Shown in pieces: positions 35,921 to 48,662 of a stretch of DNA of 64,000 bases. Source of the DNA: Chloranthus sessilifolius (lineage: Eukaryota > Streptophyta > Magnoliopsida > Chloranthales > Chloranthaceae); the NCBI GenBank assembly GCA_021018995.1, contig CM037596.1, forward strand, positions 102,283,416 to 102,347,415, written 5' to 3'. The number at the start of each line of letters is the position of its first letter. The stretch's first letter is position 1. The notes beneath the pieces were generated by a model that searched no databases, had not been told where the DNA came from, and saw only the letters and a program-made list of their open reading frames with translations. The position numbers and the translations under genes were made by a program.

Positions 35921-38900
35921 CTTGTGAACTTAAAAGAGAACACTCAATAAAGTAATAATGAGGGCTACCTACTCAAATGTACTTCAATCCCTGTTACAAT
36001 TAGAACCACTACATTAAGGATTCAAAAACCATTATAAGCTATAGGGTTTGTCAGAGCCCGGCCCATTGATAGCCCTAGCAAGCCATTTGAGATTTTGTAA
36101 AAAAAGTGATCCTCAGTAATCCTATCATCATTAGAATCGATATAGTTTCCCTTTGCCTTTTTTCCTCATGCTTCTCTTTGAGCTTCATATAATGCGTACT
36201 CTATAGAAGAGCATTTAACTTCTGTTGTTTTAACTTTTCTTCTGTTGCCTTCTTCTGTTGCCTTGATGTTCCAAGCAAGGTATGAAAGATTGGGATTCTA
36301 AGACTAGAATTTTTTGCATTTAACTTCTGTTGTTTTAACTTTTTCATATGAATCTCAAATGAGCTCCAATTCTGTTCACATCATCGGAACATCAAGGCAA
36401 AAAATTCTAATGGCCATATTCTTCAAGAGTTGTAATCGGTCGCCTACAGTTAACTGCATGCTTATATTAAACGATTAAATTTTACAATTAGAAACTCATC
36501 AATTGATTTGAACAATACGAGACATTTAATGTGACAGCCCGGATTTCGGCATCCCGAAACCCGGGCCATCAGCACGACCGTCCAGGCCGTGCCGCTGAAG
36601 TCCATACGGAACATTGGTATGACCAAGCAATAACTACTCAAAATAAAATAGGTAAATTGAACGTGAAATAAAGATACGATAATCTAAGCAAAAGCTCAAA
36701 AGGCAGTTTTACTTCCATGCCAACACATGGACAAGAGAACCGACCCGAACCATCGGTGATAAGTAGATCACCCCAGATGGTTCACCCAAAAGAATTATAT
36801 CATTTAATTACATCTTTTCCTTATTAAGTCTTGACATACCAAGCTGTACATATTGCTCTCAAACTTCACTCTCAAAGTACGCACGGGTCTTCTAGAAGAA
36901 GTCCTCAGGAGGAGGCTCCAACTCTTCCCTGGGCACGTAATCCGAATCCCCCGGATCTACGTCTCCTGAAGCCTCGGCAGCCGCAAGCAATGGACTTGCG
37001 ACGTATAGTCAAAAGGGGTGAGCTACATCCTAGCTCAATAGGGAAACAACAAGTGAACATGTAACTCAAGTTCTCACATATATTCTAAAACAATTTAAAA
37101 GCATGGTTTATCTGATGGAATTACTGAGAAAACATTTTAAATAACTGAAAAGATGTACTAGATGCAACTGTTACTTTACATGCGTTTATTCATTCTCAAC
37201 TTGCTGATATTAGTTTCTGATTCGGCCTAATCACTTAAATCTTAACTTAAATATTTTTCAACTTACTATAGAGTCGGGCGTCCGATGGAATACCCTCCAT
37301 CGTCGTCTAAATAGACAGTTTTCATATATGTTTCTTTCTTGAATACTACCTAGGTCCCTTTCTCATAGGCAACGGGGTTTCTAGTCTCATACACACATTC
37401 CTGGGATGTCCAAATTGGTGTACGGATTGGCCGCCGTACCGGTCACGAATATCTTGCCGAGTCAGTCGTGGGTATCCTGTCACGTTGGTGGGGTATTCTG
37501 TTCAAACCTAAAATATGAAAGTGCACTACATATAGTTATTCACCGTGTAATCGTGCTAATTTTAGTATATTAGGCCTTATCAACTTTGCTTTTACTTTAC
37601 TGACAAATTTCATCTGCATTCCTGAGATGCCATTGGCTCAACACATCACATAGATGCTCATTATTACAATTTCACGTTCCCTGGGGACCTTATTAGTTCA
37701 TTAGTATTAACACACATGCACTCTTAACATCACGTTTTGATGCATAAACATTCACTTGTATCTTACTACATACATGCTTTTGAAAATTAAAATACATGTT
37801 CAACGTGTTCCCTACCTCACGCGTTCGAATCACTAAGCATCAAGGTCCACGCGACTCAACATGCTTGCGGTTGCTCGTACCACCTATGGTACACCATAGC
37901 ACAAGTAAAGCTTCAATAAGGATACATTAAAGAAGGTATAAGACCTTCCCTGAACCTCAAAGTCCAATTCAAAAGCTAATAAAAATTGTCAAAATCGACT
38001 AATCGATCTCCCAAAATCGATTAATCGAAATCTCAAATCGATTAATCGAATCCCAATCGATTAATCGAATTATCAAAATCGATTAATCGGTTTTCTCAAG
38101 CTATGATTTTTCAGTCATTGGAGGTGCTCAGACGATTAATCGATTAATCGAATTCAAAAATCGATTAATCGATTTTAAAATCGATCAATTGATTTCGAGC
38201 CATTCTGCCCAGATAACTTCCAGACCAAAATCGATTAATCGATTTTCCAAATCGATTAATCGGTTTGGTCAGAAACTCAGCCCCTTTGCTGGCATTTCTT
38301 CCAACTTTCTTTTCTTTCTTTTCTCTTTCATTTCTACCTCTTTAATTCATCTTTTGTATAACAATTGAATGCACCACAACCTATTTACACAATCCACATT
38401 ACAATTCCACAAAAACTCATCTCAAATTAATCTCTTGATTGATTGAATGGTTGGTTCAAAGGCCAGGGCTTTTAGCTTTGGCTCCAACGGTTTCCAATGC
38501 GTCGAATCCGGCGTTAAACGCTCAAGCTCGTCATAGATTCGAATCCGTATTAACTCCTAGCCATTACTCCTTCCTTACTCTCTCTCTCTCTCCTCTTAAC
38601 TCTTCTCACCCACCAAGACGAGAAATAACTTCTCTTAAGTTTTAAACCCTTCTTAACTCCTCTTTCATCTTTGGTGTATAGCACATACACCCTAGATAGG
38701 TGTACGTGACCCTTAAAACAAACACCTAACCCTATACTTGCAGCACATTCATACCACACCTAATAAGTCCTTCCTAAATCCTCTGTTTGACTTCCACTTG
38801 GTCAAACCTACGACCAATTGGCACGCATCCCGAGGTCACGGTTTAATGCTCAAACTTTGGGGATGTTACATTCTTCCCACCTTGGAAATTTTCGTCCCCA

Positions 38901-41900
38901 AAAATGCACCCAAGGGTGTGTTGATGGAGGTTCCCCACACACATAGACACACGTAGTTACCATTTAAACGAAACTACCCATCCTGCACGAAATGAATTTC
39001 ATGGATGACGATGCAAAGTAAAGAAACACAATTGAAGTCATAGACAAAATTTAACTTTGATTTACTTTTAATACAAAATAGTATAATCAATCATATAAGG
39101 GCATTCATGCCAAATGAGTTTCATCCATGAGATTTTAGTAATTTCCATATGAAATTTATAATTTTCAACAAAATAATTACAATTGACAAGTTAGTTACAA
39201 CAGAACTCCCAAAAAGTAATCTCCACCAAAAAGAAATGTCATGATCGCGAGCTCATGTGGTCCCCTCTCCAGGCTGGTCGGCCAGGTCTGGCTGCCCTGC
39301 CACGTCTGACTGCGGTGGCCCTGAAGCAGCTGTGCCTGCACTCGAAGTACCCTCAGCAGGAGCGTCAGGTGTCCACGTCGGCTCCTCCGCTAGGCGTTGC
39401 TGGAAATCTGAGGGATAGATGTACCGCATAGTGTGGTACATCAAGAAGTCCAAGCGGCGGTTCATCTGTTGGTTGTTGGCCTTCATGCGGGCCAACACAT
39501 CGTCGATAGTGGGGGCGGGGCGAGTGGCTCGTCGACGATAGGATGACGTAAGCGTGGAAGTAGCTGGAGGTGATCATGATGTAGTAGGTGGCACTATGGG
39601 CTGCCCCTCTTGTGGCACTGAGCCATGAGACGGTGCTCCCTCAGCTGGTGGATCCAGGTGTGGTGGTGGTGGTGGTGCATCTCCAGCATGGATCAAAATA
39701 TCGTCCGATACCGATACGTATCGGACGATACGTATCGGTATCGGAGGTGGGCGATACGGTACATTAAATGTACCGTATCGCCCATTTATAAGGCTAATAC
39801 CGGACGATACATTCAATGTATCGTCCAGATATATCGTTCCAGACGTATCGTTCGACACGCACGGTTTCGCGACGATACGCACTTAAAACCGGCATTTTGA
39901 TCCTTGATCTCCAGCATGAGCAAGTGCTGGTCCCTCCACTGGCAAGGTTTTCTTTAACAACCTATAACTACGGCCCCACGAAGCGATGGAGTAATGCTTC
40001 ACGTGGTTCGTATCGTTCCTCTCCACAGGTGAAATAGCATACTCTGGGGTGTCAGAGTAGCATTCCAACATGCTCGATATTAGCCGAGCGTATGACATCT
40101 TTTCCTTGGGTCTCAAAGGACCCTTCATCATCTTTCCCTTTATATAGATCGTCCCCTCAATGACGAGCTTGGTAGCATTGAACCAATGCCCGCGGTATGT
40201 CGCGTAAAGGGCTTGTTGGATCAACTCTACCCGCTCGGTGTCATGGCGCATGGGGTAAAGGTTGCACTTGATTATAGAATCAAGCATCCACATATAAAGA
40301 GGTAGGTCCACCCTCCTTATAGACTTTCCTGATCCTTTGTTCCCCCTGGTCATTTCGGTCATAATTTCCTCAAATTTGACCTCCTCGGTAAATGGTGGAA
40401 AAAGGGTGGTCTCGGGCACAAAATCTAAGTAACACTCTAGGGATTCATAAACATGGCGGCGTGTAAATGTGTAGCTACGACCGTCAATCTCGGTTGTAAC
40501 CGTGTCATCAACTCGTCCCGCCTTTAGGTTCTAGTAAAATAGGCGTACGAGTCGAGGATAGAAGTATCCGTGTAAAGGGTTCAAAAGGTTTCCGAGACAC
40601 GCATTTTGAAGACATTGCCGGGCCCATTGGGTCTCGCCCTTGACATCGGGGTCGGTAAATAGAACTTCGTCGATGATGTACTCATCTTCGAACTTCTTTG
40701 CCGCTCACCACTCATTTGGTTGGGGCAAATTTCCGGGTGGTGGTTGAGGTATCGGCGAGGACTCGCGGGAAGACGCGCTCGTCGAATCAGATTCAAAATC
40801 TGATGAAGAAGGTGGTGATGATGGAGGTGATGGTGGTGGCGGTGGGGCGTTCTTACGCTGTTCTGGTAGCTTGGACGTCGATTGCTTCGTAGTCAATCGC
40901 GTTGAGGCGGCATTTTGATCAAAAATGTTAAAACCTAGGGCTGTGATGGTCCAATTTGAAAAGAAAAGTGAGTCTAGGGTTTACCTGAGACGCTAGATCC
41001 AAATGAGGGAGGTTCTCGATCCAAAATCCCCCAAAAACCCTAGCTTTTATGGCAGTAAAAGAGAAAGATGAAATGGCGCCCAAAACAAAAACAAAAACTG
41101 ATTTTCGAATGGGGACGAAAAACCCCAAGTCTGTTATATATAGGCCAAAATCGATTGATTGATTTTAAAAATCGATTAATCGATTTTCATAACTTAAAAT
41201 CAGCCGCGCGAAATTGATTGATCGATTTTAAAATTCGATTAGTTGATTTTCAAAATCGATTAATCGAATTCAACTCGATTAATCGAATTTTGCTGTTATT
41301 TAATTTCCAGGTTTGTCATCTCACTGGCGTGTGCCAGTCGTTCAATTGACCAAAATCGATTAATCGGTTTTTGACAGATTTCTCAAAAATTTTACACTTT
41401 ATTTTTCCTTCATTTCCTTGGTAGTTCTTGACTAGTTGGCCATTGGCTCTGTGAAGCATGTCTTCATTAGCCATTGCGTGACATAATGAACATTAAGCCA
41501 TGCGTTCGTCGTCGCATCACGACACGGTTTTGATTCACACTTTTTCCACTGAATAGATTGGCCAAATGCTCAACGTTTGATTACATCATCGGTTTAGATT
41601 TACAAACATGCTTGCGATGACATAATTAAGCTCTTAACTTGCCGCAAACAAGTCTGGGTATTGTTCTTTTATGTCGGCCTCTCTTTCCCACGTAGCTTCT
41701 TCGGTCGGATGATTCTCCCATCTAACAAGCACTAATGGAATCACTTTTGTCCGCAACACTTGTTCTTTTCAATCCAATATCTTCGCCGGTTCCTCTATCA
41801 TACTCATATCTTCATGCATTGTCAAAGGTTGACTGCCCAAAACATGAGTAGGGCCATTAATATACTTCCTGAGCATAGATATGTGAAACACATTGTGCAT

Positions 41901-44900
41901 CTGATCGAATAACGGTGGTAATCCACTGCGGTAAGCAACTTCCCCAACTCGACCCAAAACCTTGAATGGTCCAAGATAGCGGGGACTCAACTTCCCTCGC
42001 TTCCCAAATCTCATAATGCCTTTCATAGGTGATACCTTGACAAACACTGTTCACCCACCTTATAGTCTATACTGGTCCGCTTGATATCGGCGTAGCTTTT
42101 TTGCCTGCTCTGAGCCGCTTTGAGTTTTGCTCTTATCATACGAACATAGGTGGCATTATTTTCAAGTATCCCGAGTCTCAAAATAAATTTCTGCCTGATT
42201 TCTTTCCAATTGATGGGCGATTTACATTGCCTTCCATAAAGAGTTTCATACGGTGCCATGCCAATGCTCGCTTGGAAACTGTTGTTGTAGGCGAATTCAA
42301 TCAATGGTAGGTGCTGATCCCATGATCCTTGCAGTTCTAGCATACACGCTCTGAGCACGTCTTCTATGACTTGGTTCACCCGCTCTGTTTGCCCATTAGT
42401 TTGTGGATGAAAAGCTTAACTGAAGTCCAATCGCGTTCCCATTCCTTCTTGAAATTTCTTCCAGAACTTTGATGTATATAACGGGTTACGATCGGAAACG
42501 ATACTGCTTGGAATCTCGTGTAGGTGCACGATTTCTTTCATATATAACTCCGCAAGTCATCCCGCCGTGTACATCGTGTTGTAAGGCAAGAAGTATGCTG
42601 ACTTGGTCAATCGGTCTACGACTATCCAAATGACATTGTATCTCTTTGTTGTATGCGCTAGTCCAACGATGAAGTCTATAGAGATTGACTCCCATTTCCA
42701 CTATGGTATAGGCAGAGGCTGCAATAACCTCGCAGGGTGTCTATGATCGATCTTCACCTGTTGACAAGTCAAACATTGTGACACGTACTTAGCCACGTCT
42801 TGCTTCAAACCTCTCCACCTGTAATTCTTTCTCAAATCTTGATACATTTTAGTGCTACCAGGGTGAATCGCATAATTTGACTTGTGAGCTTCATCAAGGA
42901 TAGTTCGCCGTAGATCGACATTGTCTGGAATGCAAAGATGACCCTTGAACAATAAAGAACCATCTTCTTTCACTGAGAACTCAGGTTTTATGCCTTCAAT
43001 CACATCTTGACGAATCTTGGTTAGCGCTGAGTCTTTCATCTGTAGCTCGTGGATATGCTTAAATATCACTGGTCTCACTGATATGTTAGCCAAGAAGGCT
43101 CTTGTAGCTTGTACCTCAATATTTGCATCATACAGTGAGAGATCTTCAAATAATCTCCATTGGTGCATACCCAAAATCAAACTAGCCAACTGAGTTGAAG
43201 CGTTCCGACTCAAGGCATTAGCTATTACATTAGCATTGCCTGGATGATACTGTATGGAACAGTCGTAGTTCTTGAGGAACTCATCCATCTGCGCTGCCTC
43301 ATATTTAGTTCTTTCTGTGTAAACAGGTTTCTGAGGCTCTTGTGGTCGGTGAAGATCTTAAAGGTCTCACCGTACAAATAATGTCGCCAGATTTTCAACG
43401 CAAATATGATTGCTGTCAGTTTCAGGTCATGTGTCGGGTAGTTCTTTTCATGCTCTTTCAACTGTCTTGACCCGTAAGCTATTACCCTTTTGTGTTGGTT
43501 GAGCACGCAACCCAAACCATTATACGAAGCATCACTGTATATCGCGAACCCTCCACTGCCTGAAGGAATCGCTAACATGGGAGTTGAAGTGAGCCTCTTC
43601 TTGAGTTCTTGAAAACTCTTCTTGCACACTTCACTCCACTCAAATCTTGCATCCTTCCGTGTAAGTCTCGTGAGAGGTCCTGATATCTTTGAAAACCCTT
43701 CCACGAAACGTCGATAATAGCCTGCTAGTCCAAGGAAACTACGGATGTCGGTCACGGTCTTTGGTTGCTCCCAATTTACCACTGCTTCGATCTTAGCTGG
43801 ATCTGCCGTGACACCATGCTTTGAGACATGTCCCAAAACGCTAACCTCTTCCAACCAAAACTCGCATTTACTTAGTTTAGCGTACAGTTGGTGTTCACGC
43901 AAAGTTTGTAGAGCGACTCTCAAGTGTTCTTCATTCTCCGCTTTTGATTTGGAGTATATTAGGATATCGTTAACGAACACGACGACGCAGGAGTTCAGGT
44001 GTGGTTTAAACCCTCGATTCATCAAGTCCATAAACGACGCCAGTGCGTTCGTCAACCCAAACGGCACCACCAAGAACTCATAGTATCCATATCGTGTCTT
44101 GAATGCAGTCTTATGAATATCCTCGGCTTTGACTCTCAATTGATGGTATCCAGATCTCAGATTGATCTTGGAAAAATACCTCGCTCCTTGTAGTTGATCG
44201 AATAGGTCATCTATCCTAGGCAAAGGATATCGGTTCTTTATAGTGAGTTTGTTTAGTTGGCGATAGTCAATGCACAGTCGCATTGATCCATCATTCTTCT
44301 TTACAAACAAGACCGGTGCTCCCCATGGAGATACGCTCAGTCTTACAAACCCTTTGTCCATGAGTTATTGTAACTGCTCTTTCAACTCCTTCAACTCAGC
44401 AGGAGCCATCCTATATGGTGCTTTCGAAACAGGCTCTGTTCTCGATGCTAAGTCGATGGCGAACTCCACTTCTCTCTCTGAAGGTAATCCTGGTAATTCC
44501 TTCTGAAATACATCTTCAAACTCTCACACCACTGCTATCTCGGAGATAATATTCTTCTCTTCCTTATCCTCCTTCAAGAATTCTCGATCAAGCGCTACCG
44601 ATTTGCAGAGATAAGTGGCATATGCGTCGATCTCTCTCCTCGAAATCGAAACAATCTCCTTGTGTTAGGTTTGAAGATGACGATCTTGTTCTTGCAATCT
44701 ACGGTCGCACAGTGTTGTGACAACCAATCCATGCCAAGGATCACATCGAATCCTTGCATGTCTAACAGTATTAATCTTGCTGCCAATTCATGAACTTCTC
44801 CATCATCGATGCCGACTATTACTGACTTACAAGCCAACTCTGTGTCGACTAATTCTCCCGTCGGAATAGACACTGATAGAATAAAATCCAACGTCTTCGG

Positions 44901-47900
44901 AACGATCTTCATTTTCTTTGCAAACGTCAGAGTAATAAAGGAATGGGTAGACCCTGGGTCTATCAACACTCTTGCTTCGCATGCTACATAGCACCCTTTC
45001 TCATATACTCGTAACGTACCTATAATACACGTATATACATATATAGAACATATTTTATTTAGAAAATTTAACGTACAAAAGAAAAAGTCTACACGCTTTT
45101 CTAACGAATGCACTTTCTCTATCTAAAATTTTAAGGAAATGAAATTCTTTATTTAAAAGGAATCTCACCTTGGATGACGTCGTGTACATTCCCTGCTTCT
45201 TGGGTAGTGACTGCGTAGGCTCTCCCTTGTACGACCGACTTCCTTGCTTGTATCGGTCGTGGCATTGAAGCAGGAGTCGTCTTATCCTTGTTCACCTCAG
45301 GGCAATCTTTAATCATGTGGCCTACCTTGTCACATTTATAGCAACCTCGTGTCCCTTGCCTGCAATCCGCCGTTTTGTGGGACTTGCCACACTTGGCACA
45401 AGTCTCCCTAGGTGTGGAAGAAGCAGCTCGTGAGAAACCTTGTGTAACTGCTGCTTCAGTGGTGGCAGCAGGGCTCTCATATCGTATTGGCCTCCCCGAC
45501 GTAAGCAATGAGAATCTCTGATAGTTGGTCTGCTGCGCCGGTCTCCCATATCCTGCTTGGAACGGTGGTCTCTGATTAGGTGTTATGAATCTTGGCTTTT
45601 TGTTCACCGACTCATAGTTCTCTGTTCTACTCTGATCTAAACTCCCTCTTCCCTACTGTTCCCTCTGGCAGTATCGATTATTATTTTCTTCCTCAACTAC
45701 TAGAGCTTTACTCATGACCTCTCCATAGGTCTTGAGCTGAAACGGTGCCACTCCTCTAACGTCCGGTTTCAAGCCTTGTTGAAACCTTTTCGCTCTCATC
45801 ACATCAGTAATTACGTAATCGGGAGCGAAGCGAGCAAGCCTCATAAACTCCACTCCATACTCCCTTACTGTCATTCGTCCTTGCAAGAGTTGCAAAAACT
45901 GTATCTCCATCTGATTCCTCATTACCTCGGGGAAATACTGTTTGTTGAATTCCTCCACAAACTCATCCCACGTCTAGGGCAATCCTGGGGTCTTCTGAGC
46001 CCTACTCTTGGAAACGGACTTCCACCAAGGCCCAGCCTCCCCATCTAGCATGTAAGCTGCCCAACGGACGCTTTCATCTTCCGTGCACGTAAGCACGCTG
46101 AAAACTTTTTCCATGTCACTCAGCCAATTCTCAGCAGCCATCGGCTCCGCTTGCTCTGAAAAGCTAGGAGGTTGCATCCTCCTAAATTCCGTAAATGTAG
46201 AAGCCACTGACGGTGTAGGAGCTACTGGAGGTGTAGGTGGCTGATGTTGATCACCGGCAGTGTGAGTCGCTAATGATGCTACTTGTTGTGCCATGGCTAT
46301 CGCCATGGTTTCCATGGTGTGCATCATCCGCTGACGCTCTTCTCTCTCCTCATTTATGGGTCTGATTCTCTCTTGTTCCCTCTGATCTCGATCTTGGCGA
46401 TCTCGATCCTGATTTTTTGCCTGATCTCGGTTCTCTGGACCACTACCCTCGGGAACCTCTCTATGTCCCATTGGTACTCTGTTCGCAGACGAGATTAAAT
46501 CATCTCTGCTCCGCAAATTTCTATTATGACCGCCCCTGGGTCGGTCTCTTCCCTTAGAAGACAGCGATTTACACGTGAAACCAAAGTTTCGTTAGCAGAA
46601 GTCCCTATGCTCTGGCAAAAATAAGGATTGTCAGAATTTATAAAAGGAACGGCTTTGATACCAACTGTGACAGCCTGGATTTCGATACCTCGAAACCCGT
46701 GCCATCAGCACGACCCTCCAGGCCGTGTCCTTGAAGTCCATACGGAACATTGGTATGACCAAGCAATAACTATTCAAAATAAAACAGGTAAATTGAACAA
46801 TGTGAAATAAAGATATGCTATTCTAAGCAAAGCTCGAAAGACAGTTCTACTTCCATGCCAACACATGGACAGAAGAACCGACCCGAACCATCGGTGATAA
46901 GTAGATCATCCCAGATAGTTCGCCCAAAAGAATTATATCATTTAATTACATCTTTTCCTCATTAAGGCTTGACATACCAAGCCGTATAGAATGCTCTCAA
47001 AACTCACTCTCAAAGTATGCACGGGTCCTCTAGAAGAAGTCCTCAAGAGGAGGCTCCAACTCTTCCCCGGGCACGTAATCCGAATCTCCCGGATCTATGT
47101 CTCTCGAAGCCTCGGCAGCCGCAAGCAATGGACCTGCGACGTATAGTCAAAAGGGGTGAGCTACATCCTAGCTCAATAGGGAAACAACAAGTGAACATGT
47201 AAGTCAAGTTCTCACATATATTCTAAAACAATTTAAAAGCATGGTTTATCTGATGGAATTACTGAGAAACCATTTTAAATAACTGAAAAGATACACTAGA
47301 TGCAACTGTTATTTTACATGTGTTTATTCATTCTCAACTTGCTGATATTAGTTACTGATTCGGCCTAATCATTTAAATCTTAACTTAAATATTCCCCAAC
47401 CTCGTCTAAATAGACAGTTTTCATATCTGTTTCTTTCTTGAATGCTACCCAGGTCCCTTTCTCATAGGCGATGAGGTTTCTAGTCTCATACACACATCCC
47501 TGGGATGTCCAAATTAGTGTACGGATTGGCCGCCGTACCGGTCACGGATATCCTGCCGAGTCAGTTGTTGGTATCCCGCCACGTCGGTGGGGTATTATGT
47601 TCAAACCTAAAATATGAAAGTGCACTACATATAGTTATTCACCGTGTAATCGTGCTAATTTTAGTATATTAGGCTTTATCAACTTTGCTTTTACTTTACT
47701 GACAGATTTCATCTGCATCCTTGGGATGCCACTGGCTCAACGCATCACATAGATGCTCATTATCACAATTTCACGTCCCCTGGGGACCTTACTAGCTCAT
47801 TAGTATTAACACACACACGCACTCTTAAAATCACATTTTGATGCATAAACATTCACTTGTATCTCACTACATACATGCTTTTGAAAATTAAAATACATGT

Positions 47901-48616
47901 TCATGGTGTTCCCTACCTCACTCGTTCGAATCACTAAGCATCAAGGTCCACGCGACTCAACATGCTTGTGGTTGCTCGTACCACCTATAGTACACCATAT
48001 CACAAGTAAGGCATCAATAAGGATACATTAAAGAAGGTATAAGACCCTCCATGAACCTCAAAGTCCAATTCAAAAGCCAATAAAAACTGTCAAAATCGAT
48101 TAATCGAAATCTCAAATCGATTAATCGAATCCCAATCGATTAATCGAATTATCAAAATCGATTAATCGATTAATCGGTTTTCTCAAGCTATGATTTTCCA
48201 GTTACTGGAGGTGCTCAGACGATTAATCGATTAATCAAATTCAAAAATCGATTAATCGATTTCGAGCCATTCTGCTCAGATAACTTCCAGACCAAAATCG
48301 ATTTCGAGCCATTCTGCTCAGATAACTTTCAGCCCCTTTGCGGGCATTTCTTTCAACTTTCTTTTCTCTTTCATTTCTACCTCTTTAATTCATCTTTTGT
48401 ATAACAATTGAATGCACCACAACCTATTTACATAATCCACATTACAATTCCACAAAAACTCACCTCAAATTAATCTCTTGATTGATTGAATGGTTGGTTC
48501 AAAGGCTAGGGCTTCTAGCTTTGGCTCCAACGGTTTCCAATGCGTCGAATCCGGCGTTAAATGCTCAAGCCCGTCATAGATTCGAATCCGCATTAACTCC
48601 TAGCCATTACTCCTTC

Positions 48617-48662
<46 letters not shown>

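Noticed and set aside
39253-40900. An envelope gene in the chromovirus
   Set aside because: The position fits, but there are no signal peptide, membrane segment or cleavage motif, and the middle resembles a plant transposon-associated domain instead.
43745-44506. Plus-strand ORFs opposite the reverse transcriptase
   Set aside because: Shadow frames of the conserved minus-strand pol region.
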